A program made the translations under genes and the position numbers. Below, in pieces: positions 15,057 through 30,900 of a stretch of DNA of 38,994 nucleotides. This stretch comes from Planctomycetota bacterium. GTDB taxonomy: Bacteria > Planctomycetota > J058. Every line of letters starts with the position of its first letter. Within the stretch, counting starts at the first letter, position 1. Location: contig JAMLIC010000075.1 of NCBI GenBank assembly GCA_023954375.1, forward strand, positions 1 through 38,994, in the 5' to 3' direction. Under the pieces are notes generated by a model. The model was not told the origin of the DNA, made no database searches, and saw nothing but the letters and a program-made list of their open reading frames with translations.

Positions 15057-16612
15057 GTGCGCGCGCTCCTGTTCCTCTGCGCCCTGATCCTTTCGGGTTG
15101 CCGCTTCAGCGGCGTCGCCCCGCCGCCGCCATGGCCGGCGGGCCCGGCCGCGGCGCCGCTGCCGTACCGCGTCGCGGTCGCGCCGGTCCTGGTGGACGAC
15201 GGGATCGCGGCGCGCCACGCGCGCGTGGCCGCCGTGAGCGGGTCGGCGCCGGACCCGGAGCTCCTGCGGCGCGAGGCGATCGAGGCCCTGCGCGCCGCCG
15301 GCGCCTTCGCCCGCGTCGAGGCTCGGGGGCGGCCGGGCGCCGCCCCCGAGCGCGTCGACGCCGCGGCGTGGGACGAGGGCGACGACCTCGTGCTCGAGCT
15401 CGAGGTCGTCGACCACTTCCAGGAGTACCTGGGCCACTCGAACTACGTGGGCTGGTTCGTCGTCTACGCGACCTTCGTCTGGCCGGCCTGGTGGGTGCCC
15501 GTCGACCACTACGGCGGCGGGCTGACCGTGCGGGCGCGGCTGCGCGGCGTCCAGGCGCGGGCGGAGCCGCTGCTCGAGCGCACCTACCAGGTGCGCCCCG
15601 ACGAGGTGGCACAGGAGCTCACCCCGAGCGACCGCGAGCTGGCGGGCTTCCTCGACTGGGGCGCGCTCTGGAACGTCGAGGCGTCGCTCGGGCCGGCGAA
15701 CTGGCGCGCGATCGAGCGCGCGGTGGCCCCGCACGCCCGCCGCCGGCTCTGGGAGCTGCTCCTCGCCGACGTGCGGCAGCGCGTGGTCGCCCCGCTCCGG
15801 TCCGAGCGCCCCGACGAGCGCGAGGACGCGCTGCGGCGGGTGCGGAAGCGGCTGGCGGTGGTCGCGGGCGCGTCGACCTATCACGACGACGCGCTGGGCG
15901 GCGGGGCGCACGCGGCCGACGACGCCCGCGCCCTGGCCGCGCTGTTCGAGCGGCCCGAGGCGGGGGGGCTGGTCGAGGGGCGCGACCTCCACGTGCTCGC
16001 CGACGAGCAGGCCACCCGCGCGGCCGTGCTCGATGCGATCGCCGCGGTCGGGTCCCGCGCCTCGCCGAGCGACGAGGTGGTCGTCTACCTCGCGGGCCTC
16101 GGGACCGCCGTGCGCGTCGACGACGAGGACGAGGCCGCGCTCCTCCTCCACGACGCGCGCCACGACGACCTGCCGGGGACGGCGCTCCTCCTCCGGGACC
16201 TGGGCCAGGCGCTCGCGCGGCTCCCGGCCGAGCGGCTGCTCGTCGTCCTCGACACCTCGTTCGGCCCCGGCCCGGGCCCCACGCGCACGCTCGCCGGCCC
16301 GGCGGCGGCGCTCGCCGAGGACGGCGTCGCACGGGCCCTGGCCCTGCGCCCCGGCGGCGCGGCGCTCCTGGCGGCCCGGCCCGACCAGCCGGCGCGCGTC
16401 CTCCCCGGGGCGCAGGTCGGCCTGTTCGGCGAGGTCCTCCGGGCCGCGATCGGAGGGGCCGCCGACCGCGACGGCGACGGGCGGGTCACGCTGGGCGAGG
16501 TCGTCGAGTACACGCGCGGGGCCGTGGCCGGGCGCGCGGCGCTCGAGGGCTTCGAGCAGGACCCCGTGGTCCTGGGGCTCGAGGCGGGCGCCGCCGGCCT
16601 GGGGTGGCCGCG

Positions 16613-16616
<4 letters not shown>
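15057..16616 (+). CDS. Lipoprotein with catalytically dead caspase-like (peptidase C14) domain
   Basis: A 519-residue predicted lipoprotein. The signal is short, with lipobox LILSGC (Cys at 15). Residues 30-245 form a domain I do not recognise, with aromatic segments (WFVVYATFVWPAWW). Residues about 264-515 follow the caspase/C14 order: KRLAVVAGASTY (first strand), HAADDARALAALF, VVVYLAGLG (341-349), RLLVVLDTSFG (393-403), GLFGEVLRAAIGG, and DRDGDGRVTLGEVVEYT. The catalytic His of the GHG motif is Leu348 and the catalytic Cys of the DxC motif is Ser401, so proteolysis is very unlikely. GTG 15057 is chosen because it gives an intact lipoprotein signal. Its stop overlaps the kinase start (ATGA), so the two are coupled. 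It is probably a sensor or scaffold for the kinase. Confidence 0.85.
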
Positions 16617-21142
<4,526 letters not shown>

Positions 21143-21235
21143 CTCTCACAGCGGCCGTCGCTTCTCCTGATGTCCACGTCCGGGCGCGCGGCTCGATGCT
21201 CCGATCCGCAGTGAGGCACCTGTCGCCCTCTCTCC

Positions 21236-21308
21236 GGCCGCTCCGCGGCCTCCGCTCGGGGATGCGCGCCACCGCTCGATCTGCTCGCTTCGCTCGCAGA
21301 TCAAGCGG
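21236..21308. terminator. Hairpins between convergent genes
   Basis: The 194-base gap between the kinase gene and the convergent FHA gene holds two inverted repeats. GGCCGC (21236-21241) pairs with GCGGCC (21245-21250). CCGCT-x-GATCTGC (21272-21284) pairs with GCAGATC-x-AGCGG (21296-21308), 12 pairs with one mismatch around an 11-base loop. Placement suits a bidirectional terminator, though without strong T-tracts. Confidence 0.5.
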
Positions 21309-21336
21309 AGAGCGCGGTCACACCTCTTTGGACCGG

Positions 21337-21831
21337 TCAGCCGCCCCACTCGGCCAGCGCGCGCTGCGCGTCGGCCGCCGCGACGAAGGTCATGCGCACC
21401 CCCTGCCCGAGGCGCACCACGTCGCCCGTGCGGAGCGGCGCCCGCTCCACGCGCGGCTTCAGCGGCCGCCCGGCGACCTCCGTCCCGTACGAGGAGCCGG
21501 CGTCGGTGAGCGTGTGCCCGTCGCCGTCGGCCCGCACGTAGGCGTGGAACTTGGACACGCCGGTGGCGTTCAGGGAGATGTCGTTGTTCGAGGCCCGCCC
21601 GAGGGTGATCATCATCGTGAACGCGTTCGCGTCGGGCCGCTTCTTGATCGGGGCGACGGCGAGGCCGGGGCGGCGCGCGGACTCGACCCGGCCCTGCATG
21701 GTGCGGAAGCTCGTGTCCTCGGCCTCCTCGAACGGCTCGACCACGAACACCGGGTGCGGGCAGAAGGCGTGGAACTCGCCGGGGGAGAGCGCCAGCGCCT
21801 TCTCCTGGTAGAGCGACAGCGGCTCCAGCAC
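21337..21831 (-). CDS. FHA-domain protein (paralogue of the one at 34911)
   Basis: A 164-residue protein with an N-terminal segment (1-65) and one FHA domain (about 66-152), a phosphothreonine-binding fold. Key residues are present: LGRASNNDI (77-85), VSKFH (92-96) and DAGSSYGT (110-117); the usual STNG Asn is Tyr. GTG at 21831 is used because GGGGAGG sits seven bases upstream; the frame stays open for another 13 kb upstream only as a shadow of the giant lipoprotein gene. The N-terminal segment also matches the other FHA protein (EF-x-x-x-x-P-x-P-V-x-V-x-x-PF), so the two are true paralogues. It lies convergent to the tandem kinase, a plausible source of its phosphothreonine ligand. Confidence 0.87.
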   Translation of the reverse strand: MLEPLSLYQEKALALSPGEFHAFCPHPVFVVEPFEEAEDTSFRTMQGRVESARRPGLAVAPIKKRPDANAFTMMITLGRASNNDISLNATGVSKFHAYVRADGDGHTLTDAGSSYGTEVAGRPLKPRVERAPLRTGDVVRLGQGVRMTFVAAADAQRALAEWGG

Positions 21832-21984
21832 TTCCCCGACCTCCCCGCCGCCGGATTGTAGCCAGCACGCCCGGCGGGGGGCGCCGCCGGGCGCGAGAAG
21901 GCGCTCGCTACCCTTCGTGACGCACGATGACCCTCCCTCCCGCGGCGCCGCATCTGCTACCACGTGTGCCAGGAGCGGGGGCGC

Positions 21985-24900
21985 ATGCGCAGGAGGCTCA
22001 CGCGCGCGGCCGCGGCCGCGGCCGCGCTCGCGCTGACCGGATGCGGCTACCTGCTGCCGACCGCCGCGCTGGCGCTCCTCGGCCAGAGCAAGAGCGGCGG
22101 CGGGGTGATCGTCCTCAGGGCGGACGACGCCGACCTGGTGATCTCGCGCGGGCCCCAGGACGTCGGCGACACGACCGAGGGCAAGGCCGCCACGGTCGTC
22201 GTGGGCCAGCTCCGCCTGACGGCCACGAAGCCGACCACCCTCCGGACGCTCCACTTCAAGGCCCGGGGCACCGGCGATGACCGGGCGATCCCCCTCGTCC
22301 GCCTGGTGCACGACCGGAACGGCGACGGCCTGGTCGATGCGGGCGACGCGCAGCTGGGCGACACGACGACCTTCTCGGGCGACGACGGCGTGGCCTCCTT
22401 CCGCGACCTCGGCCACGCCTTCGTCGGGGGCGACTCGATCGACGTGCTGGTCGTGATCACGACCCCGCCGGACGCGGGCGAGCAGGACACCTTCGGCGTC
22501 GAGCTGGCCAGCATCGACGCGGTGGAGGCGGTCACGCTCGTCGACGGCGCCGAGCGGCCGGTCGGGGTGTTCGGCCTGCCGCTGCAGAGCGGCATGAAGA
22601 CGATCAGCTCGATCGGCTCGGTCCGCGTGCTCCTCGGCCCGAACTCGCCGCCGAACGCGGCCGCCTTCCCCAACAGCCAGGACCTGGGGCTCCTGCAGCT
22701 CGAGCTGCGGACGTCCTCGGCCGAGCCGGTGCGCGTCAGCCAGCTCCGGCTGCGGGCCTCGGGCAGCGGGAACGACGCGGTCGACGTGGCCCGGGCCGAC
22801 CTGTGGCTCGACGTCGACTCGGACGGCAAGCTCGACCTCGCGGTCGACCAGCCGATCGTCTTCTCCGCCGTGCCCCAGGCCGACGACGGCGTGCTCGTCT
22901 TCGACGGCGTCGCCCAGACGCTCCAGCCGGCGTCGATCGTGCGCTGGCTCGTCGTCTACGACCTGGCCGGGACCGCGGTGGATGGCGCCACCTTCCGCGT
23001 CGACCTCCTGCAGGGCGGCGACCTCGTCGCTCAGGGCGTCGTCTCGAACACCGCCGTGACGCCCACCGGCGCCCCGATCGCGGGCGGCGCGACGATCACC
23101 GTCAACCGGGCGTCGCTCTCGGTGGAGGCGGGGCCGTTCAATCCGGACCGCACGACCACGCCGGGCGCGACGAACGTGCCCGCCCTGCAGCTCCGCCTCA
23201 CGGCCGGCTCGGCCGAGCCGGTGGTCGTCTCCACGCTCGGCGTGCGCGGGGCGGCCGGCGGGGGCCACGAGGTCACGGACCTGTCCTCGGTGAGCCTGTG
23301 GGCCGACCTCAACGGCAACGGCATCGTCGACGCGGGCGAGCCCCGGCTCGCCGGCCCGGGCGCCTACGACGCCGACGGGGGCACGGTCGTCTTCGGCGGC
23401 TTCACGCGGCAGCTCGCCGCCGCCGCGACCGAGTTCTGGCTGGTGACCTACGACATCGCCCCGGCCGCCGAGGGCGCGGACACGTTCTCGGCGCGCCCGT
23501 CCGGCGCGGCCGACGTGACGGTCTCGGGCGCGAGCTCCGCGCTGAGCGTCACCCCGACGGTCTCGACCGCGCCGGGCGGCACGATCACCGTCACGGGCAG
23601 CCTGGCCTGCGACGTCGGCACCGCGCCGCCGCCGGCGCAGCTCCCCCTCAGCAACGCGGCCGACGTGCCGATGGTCCAGGTCCAGCTCGCCGCCGGGCCG
23701 GGCGAGGCGGTGCGCGTCACGTCGATCACGGTCGAGCCGTCCGGCACGGCGCACGACGGGCTGGCCGTGCAGGCGGTCCAGCTCTGGCGCGACGTCAACG
23801 CGGACGGCGTCGTCGACGGCGGCGACGTGCTCCTGGCGACCGGCGCCTTCCCCGGCGACGACCAGCCGCTGTCGTTCTCGGACCCGGCGGGGCTGCTCAC
23901 CGTGCCGGCGAGCACGGCCGGCGTCCACCTGCTCGTGCGCTACGTCCTGCCGCCGGCCGGCCAGGCCCTCCAGGGGCAGACGCTCAGGGCGCGCGTCGAC
24001 AACGCGACGATCGCCGCCGTCGGCGCGCTCTCGGGCCGGCCGATCGTCGTCGGCGGCGCGCCGACCCTCGGCAACGCGGCCACGGTGCGCCGCGGCCGGC
24101 TCACGCTCACGGCGGGGCTCGACAACCCGGGCCCCGCCGACGTGCTCAACGGCCAGACGGCCGTCCCCGTCCTGCAGCTCGACGCGGTCGCCGGCCCCGG
24201 CGAGCACGTGGACCTCGGCGCGCTCACGCTCCGCTCGAGCGGCTCGGCGAACGAGCCGGCGGTCGTGCTCGAGGCCCGCCTCTACCGCGAGGGCGCCGGC
24301 CCCAAGGGCGTCCACGACGCGTCCGACGTGCTCCTGGGCGCCGGGCAGGTGTTCTCGGGCGACGACGGGTTCGTGACGTTCACCCTGAGCCCGCCCGCGC
24401 GGTTCGACGCCGGCACGACCTCGCAGCTGCTCCTCGTCTACGACATCGCGCCCGCCGCCCCTGCCCCGGGCACGTTCACGGCGCGCCTCGCCGCGCCCGA
24501 CGACGTCGTCGCCGCCGGCGCCGCCTCCGGGATCTCGGCGCAGGTCCTCGGCCCCCCGGCCGTCGGCGGCCAGCGCACGATCCGCAACGGGACGCTGACG
24601 GCGCTGGCCGGCCCGAAGGACCCGCCGGTCGGGACGACCTTCCCCAACGCCGTCGGCCGGACCATGCTCCAGGTCGAGCTGGCGGCGGGCTTCGCCGAGG
24701 CCGTCCGGGTCACGCAGGTGCGGCTGACGGCGGCAGGCACCGCCGACGAGGCGCAGGCGGTGTCGGCCCTGCGGCTCTACCTCGACGCCAACGCCGACGG
24801 CCTGGTGACGCCAGGCGTCGACGCCCTCCTGGCGTCGACCGCGACCGTGCCCGACGACGGGCAGGTGACGTTCGGCGGCCTGAGCCTCGACATCCCGGCG

Positions 24901-27900
24901 GGCGAGCGGCGGCAGCTGCTCGCCGTCTACGACGTGAGCGTGGCGGCCGTGCCCACGACGACGCTGCGGCTGCGCGTCGCCGACCCGGCGCTCGACGTGC
25001 TGGCCGGGGGCCTCTCCAGCGGCGTGGCGATCGTCACGGCGGGCGGCGCCGTCGAGGGCAACGACCAGACGGTCGTCCTCGGCGCGCTCCAGCTCTCGAC
25101 GCACGCCACGAACCCGGTCGACGCGGTGACGCTCGCCAACGCGCAGGGCGTGCCCATGCTGCAGGTGCGCCTGACGGCCGGGCCGACCGAGAGCGTGTCG
25201 GTCCGCGAGGTGAGGGTCACGCACGAGGGCACGGGCGACCCGGACGCCCCCGGCGGCGCGCTCACGCGCACGCGGCTCTACCGCGACCTCAACGGCAACG
25301 GCCTGCTCGACGCCGACGTCCTCCTCGGGACGACCGACTTCGTGGGCGGCGTGGCGACGTTCGCCCTCGCGCCGGGCGTGCTCGACGTGGCGGAGTCGGC
25401 GACGCTCGACCTCCTCGTCGTGCACGAGTTCAACGGCACGGCGGTCGACGGGCAGACGTTCCGCGTCCGCGTGGCGGACCCGGCCGCGCACATGGTGGCG
25501 CGCGGCAACTCGTCCGACGTGCTGATCACCCCCACGGCCGTGGGCCCGATCCAGGGCGGCCTGAAGACGGTCGAGCGGGCGACGCTCGCGGCGACGGTCG
25601 GCGGCAACGACGCCGGGATGGCCGCGACGTTCTTCCGCAACGAGGCGGACGTCGAGGCGCTGCAGGTGCGGCTCGCGGCAGGCGCGGCGGAGGCCGTGCG
25701 CGTCACCCAGCTCACGCTTCAGGCCGCGGGCGGCGGCGGCTTCGACCCGGCCGCCCACGTGAGCAAGGCGCGCGTCTACCGCGAGGGGACGCCGCCCGAC
25801 GGCGTCCTGAACCAGGACGCGCTCGTGGGCGAGGGGACGTTCGACGGGGCGGGGGCGCTCGTGGTGCCGGTCGCGGCGGGCGACCTCGACGTGGCCGCGG
25901 GCGGCGTCCAGCACCTCCTCGTGGTGCTCGACATCGCCGCCCCCGCCGGCTCGGCAGGTCGGACGATCGCGGTGACCCTCCAGGGCCTCGTCGCCACGGG
26001 CGTCGTGTCGACGCTGCCGGTCACGCCGACGGGCGTCCCCGTCGCCGGGCAGGCCCGCGCGGTGAAGGAGGCGGCGCTCGCCTTGTCGGCCGGGCCCTTC
26101 CCGCCGCCCGGCGGCGACGTGCCGATCGTCAAGAACGGGGTCGAGGTGCTCCAGGTCCGGCTCGGCGCCGGCGCCGCCGAGGCGGTGCGCATCGAGCGCC
26201 TGACCTTCACCTTCAACCCGTCGCCGAACCCGGCCGGGCCGCCGTCGACTCCGGTCGACCCGGCCACGGCCGTGCTCGAGGCGCGGCTCTACCGCGACGA
26301 CGACCGCAACGGACGCGTGGACGGCGACCTCCTCCTGGGCACGGCCACGGTCTCCGGCGGCCAGGTCGAGTTCACCCCGGCGGCCGGCGACCTCGACGTG
26401 CCCGCCGGCAGCCTGGCGGCGCCGTCGCCCGGGGTCGTCGTGCTGCTGGCCGTCGACGTCGGCGGCTCGACGGTCCACGGGCAGCAGCTCCGCTTCGACC
26501 TCGCCGCCGCGCCCGACGTGCAGGCGCGCGGGCTGAGCTCGACCCTGGCCGTGCCCGCGACGGGCGCGCCCGTGAACGGCCTCACCAAGACCGCGCGCGA
26601 CGTCGTCCTCGGCGTGGCCCAGACGCTCGCCCTGCCGACCGCCGTCGAGTTCGACGACGCCACGGGCGTGCGGGCGCTGCAGCTCGCGCTCACGGCCGGG
26701 CCGCTCGACGGCGTGGACGTGCAGACGATCACGCTCACGGCCTCGGGGACGGCCGACGACACGGGGGTGGTCGCGCGCCTCTACCTGGACAAGAACGGCA
26801 ACGGGACGCTCGACGCGGACGAGGTGCCGCACCTGGCCCAGGCCACCTTCGCCGCGGACGACGGGACGATCGCCTTCGGCCTGGCGACCGGCGCGCTCGA
26901 GGTGCCGGCCACCGAGACGCGCCGCGTGCTCGTGCTCGTCGACCTCCCGGGCACGGCCCTCGATGACCAGACCTACGCCCTGCGCCTGGCGGCCGCGGGT
27001 GACCTCGTGGCCACGGGCCTGAGCACGGCCGCGCCGATCACGGTCCAGGGGACGTTCCCCGTCCAGGGGCGCACGATCGAGGTCAAGTCGACCACCCTCG
27101 ACCTGGCCGCCCCGGCCCAGGCGCCCGACGGGTCGGTCCTCCCGAACGTCCAGGGGTTGCCCGTGCTCCGCGCGACGGCGACGGCCGGCGCGCTCGAGGG
27201 CGTGCGGGTGCAGGAGGTCGTGGTCCGGCCGGTCGCGGGCAGCCACACGCTGGCCGGGGCGACGCTCCACCTCTACCGCGACGACGGCGACGGCCTCGTG
27301 GACCTGGGCGTGGACGTCCTCGCGGACACACGACCAGGTGACGACGCCGGGGTGACGTTCGTGATCCCCGGCGGGCGCCTCGACGCGGCGGCCGGCCAGA
27401 CGGTCCACCTGCTCGTGGTCGCGGACCTCCCGGGCACGGCGCCGGCCGGCGCGACGCTCCGGCTGACGCTCGACGCCGGCGAGGTGGTCGCCCGGGGCCT
27501 CGGCTCGGGCGCGCCGGTGAACGGGATCGGCGGCGGCGTGCTCACGGGCGCCCTGAAGACGGTCCACCACGGGCAGCTCGAGCTCGCGGCCGGCTCGCGC
27601 AACCACCTGCTCGGCGGCCCGGTGTTCCGCGGCCAGACGCGCGTCGCGCAGCACGTGCGGCTCACGGCGCAGGTCGAGCCGGTGCTCGTCGAGCGCCTGC
27701 GCCTCCAGGACGGCGGCACGGCCGACCCCGCCGCGGACGTGCTCGAGGTGCAGGTCTACCGCGACGACAACGGCAACGGCATCCTCGACGGCGACACCCT
27801 GCTGGGGGCGGCGACGTTCACGGGGACCCAGGCGGAGGTCGCGCCATCGGGCGGGCTCGTCACCGTGTCGCCGGGCGCGCCCGTCGACCTGCTCGTCGTC

Positions 27901-30900
27901 TACGCGCTGCGGGCCACCGCCGGGCACGACGAGACGTTCGCCCTCGACGCGCTCGACCCGTCCGACCTCGACGTCGTCGGGACGGCGTCGAACGTGGCCG
28001 TCACGCCCGCGGGCGCCGGCCCGGCGCCGCCGGCCATGGTCTTCAAGGTGGGGGCGCTGGCGGTCGCCGCCGGCCCGGCCCTGCCCGACCGCGAGGTCGT
28101 GCGCGGCCAGCAGAACGTCGTCGCCGCGGCGCTCCGGCTCACGGCCAGCCACGAGGAGGGGCGCGTCACGCGCCTCGAGCTCGGCCTGGTGGGCGCGTCG
28201 TCGCACCTGGCGCAGGCCGAGCTCTACCACGACCAGGACGGCAACGGGGCGCTCTCGGCCGGCGACGTCCTGATCGACGCCGGGGTCATCGAGCCCGGGC
28301 AGGTCCGCTTCCAGCGCCCCGCGGGGCTGTTCGTGGCGCCGACGACGGGCCCCATGGACCTGCTCGTCGTCGTGCGCCTGAGCCTCACGGGGGACGACCT
28401 CGACACCGTCCGCCTCACGGGGCCCGCGACGACGGGCGTCGACGTGGTCGGCCTGCCGTCCGGGCTGGCCGTGACGCCCGGCGGCGGCGCCGGGCCCAAC
28501 CCGCTCCTCACGATCCGGGTCGGGGCGCTCACGGTCGACGACCCGGCGCCCCAGCCGGCCGCGGCCGACGTGTTCCGCGGCCAGACCGGGGTCGTCCTGC
28601 GGCGCCTGCGGGTGGTCGCGGCGGGCGAGCCCGTGACGATCGAGTCGCTGCGCGTCGACGTGGACGGCGACGTGGGCGGCCTGGCGACGCTCGCGCTGTA
28701 CGACGACAGGAACGCCGACGGGGTCCTCGACCCGGGCGACGTGCTCCTCCAGAGCCTGCCGGGCGGCGCCAGCGCGACCTTCGCGCCCGCCGGCGGGCTC
28801 GTCACGGTCCAGCCGGGCGCGCCCCTGCGGCTGCTCGTCGTGGGGTCGATCCACGCCTCGGCCGGCGCCGCCGACGACGCCTTCCACGTGCAGGCGCTCG
28901 GGGCGGGCGCCGTCGCCGCGCGCGGCGCCACCTCGGGCCTGACGGTCGCGCCGGCGACGACGACGAGCGACGGCGCGGTGTTCACGCTCCGGGAGGCCCG
29001 CCTGGCCCTCGCGGCCGGCGCCAACCCGCCGGCCGCGCGCACGGTCTACGCGGGGCAGGAGGGGGTGCCCGTCCTGCAGGTCCGGCTCACCGCCCAGGAC
29101 GAGCCGGTGCGCGTCGAGTCGCTGCGCGTGGGCTTCGCCGGCTCGGGGAGCGCGAGCCAGGTCGTGCGCGCGAGGCTGTTCGTGGACCACAACGCCAACG
29201 GCGTCCTCGACGCCGACACGCTCCTCGCCACGCGCGACTTCGCCGGCGGGGCCGAGGTCGTCTTCGACCCGCCGGGCGGGCTGGTCACGGTCCCGACGAG
29301 CGGGCCCACGCACCTGCTCGTGGTCTACGACCTCGGGACGGGCGGCAGCACGGGGCACACCTTCGGCGCGGCGGCGGTCGCGCCCGCCGACGTCGTCGCG
29401 CGGGGGGACATCGGCGGGGCGGCGCTGACCCCGACCGGGTCCACGCCGGCGGGGGCCCTCATGACCCTCGGGGTCGGCGAGCTGACGCTCTCGACCGGTC
29501 CGAGCCAGCCGCCGGCGCGCAACGTCGGCGACGGCGACGCGCAGGTCGCGGTGCGGCAGGTCGAGCTCACGGCGCAGGGCGAGCCCGTCCGCGTGGACGC
29601 CTTGACCGTGCGCCTGGCCGGGACCGGCGGGGCGGGCGACGTGGCGCTCGTCCGCCTGTTCCTCGACGCCAATGGCAACGGCCTCGTCGACGCGGACACC
29701 CTCCTGGCCACCGGCACGTTCGACGCCGGCACGGGCGCCGTCACGTTCGCCGACCCGCTCGGCCTGGTGACCGTGGGCACGGCGACGCCCGTGCGGCTGC
29801 TCGTGGCCTTCGACCTCGGGACCACCGCGCCGTCGGGGGCCACGTTCGGCCTGCAGGGGGTCGCCGCCGCGGACCTCACGGCGACCGGCGCCGCGTCGGG
29901 CCAGCCGGTCACGCCGACCGGCGCGGCCGCCGGCGCCGTGCCGTTGACCTACTTCCCGCGGCCGGCCGTCACGGTGGCGGCGACCGGCCCGGCGGCCGGC
30001 GCGACGTCGCCCCGCGAGCAGGACGTCGTCATGCTCCGGCTCCGGCTGGACGAGACGACCGGGCGCGACGACGGCGTGCTCACGTCGTTGACCGTCCGGG
30101 CCGAGGGCACGGCCGACGACGCGCGCGACGTGCGGCAGGTCGAGCTGTGGGCCGACCTGAACGGGGACGGGGTGCTCGACCCGGGCGAGCCGCGGCTGGG
30201 CCTGTCCGCCTTCTTCGGCGACGACGGGCTGGCGACGTTCGGCGGCCTGTCGCGGACGATCCCGGCCAGCGGCGCGCTGCACCTGCTCGTGACCTACGAC
30301 CTGGGTGAGCCGGAGAGCGCGCTCGGCGCGGGCGACGGCCTGGCGCAGGGCGACACCCTGCGCGCGCTCGTCGACGCGGGCGGCGTCACCGTCCGCAGCG
30401 CCGCCGCCGCGCTCCCGGTCACCCCGACCGGCGCCTTCCCGCTCGCCGGCGGAGAGCGCACCGTCGTCGGGGCGACGGACCCACGGATCACGGTCGCGCA
30501 GACGCTCGCCTCGGGCGGGCCGATCTTCGGCAACGAGCAGCGCCGGGCGGTGCTCGCCCTGACGCTGACGCAGACCTCGGGCGACGGCGCGGCGCGGCTC
30601 ACGTCGCTCCGGGTCGAGGGCGTGAACCCCGCGCCGGCGGGGAACGACGCGACGGACGTCGTCTTCGTGCGCCTGTTCCGCGACGTCGGCTCGACGCCGG
30701 GCGCCTGGGACGCGGGCGACGTGCCGATCGGGATCACGGCCTACTTCACCGACCCCGGCGTGGCCGTCTTCGCCGGGCTCGACGAGGCGATCTCCGCCGG
30801 GTCGCCGCTGCACCTGATCGTCACCTACGACATGGCCGACGCGACGCAGGTGCTCGACGGCGAGCGCTACCGGGCGCGCGTCCCGACCGGCGGCGTGACC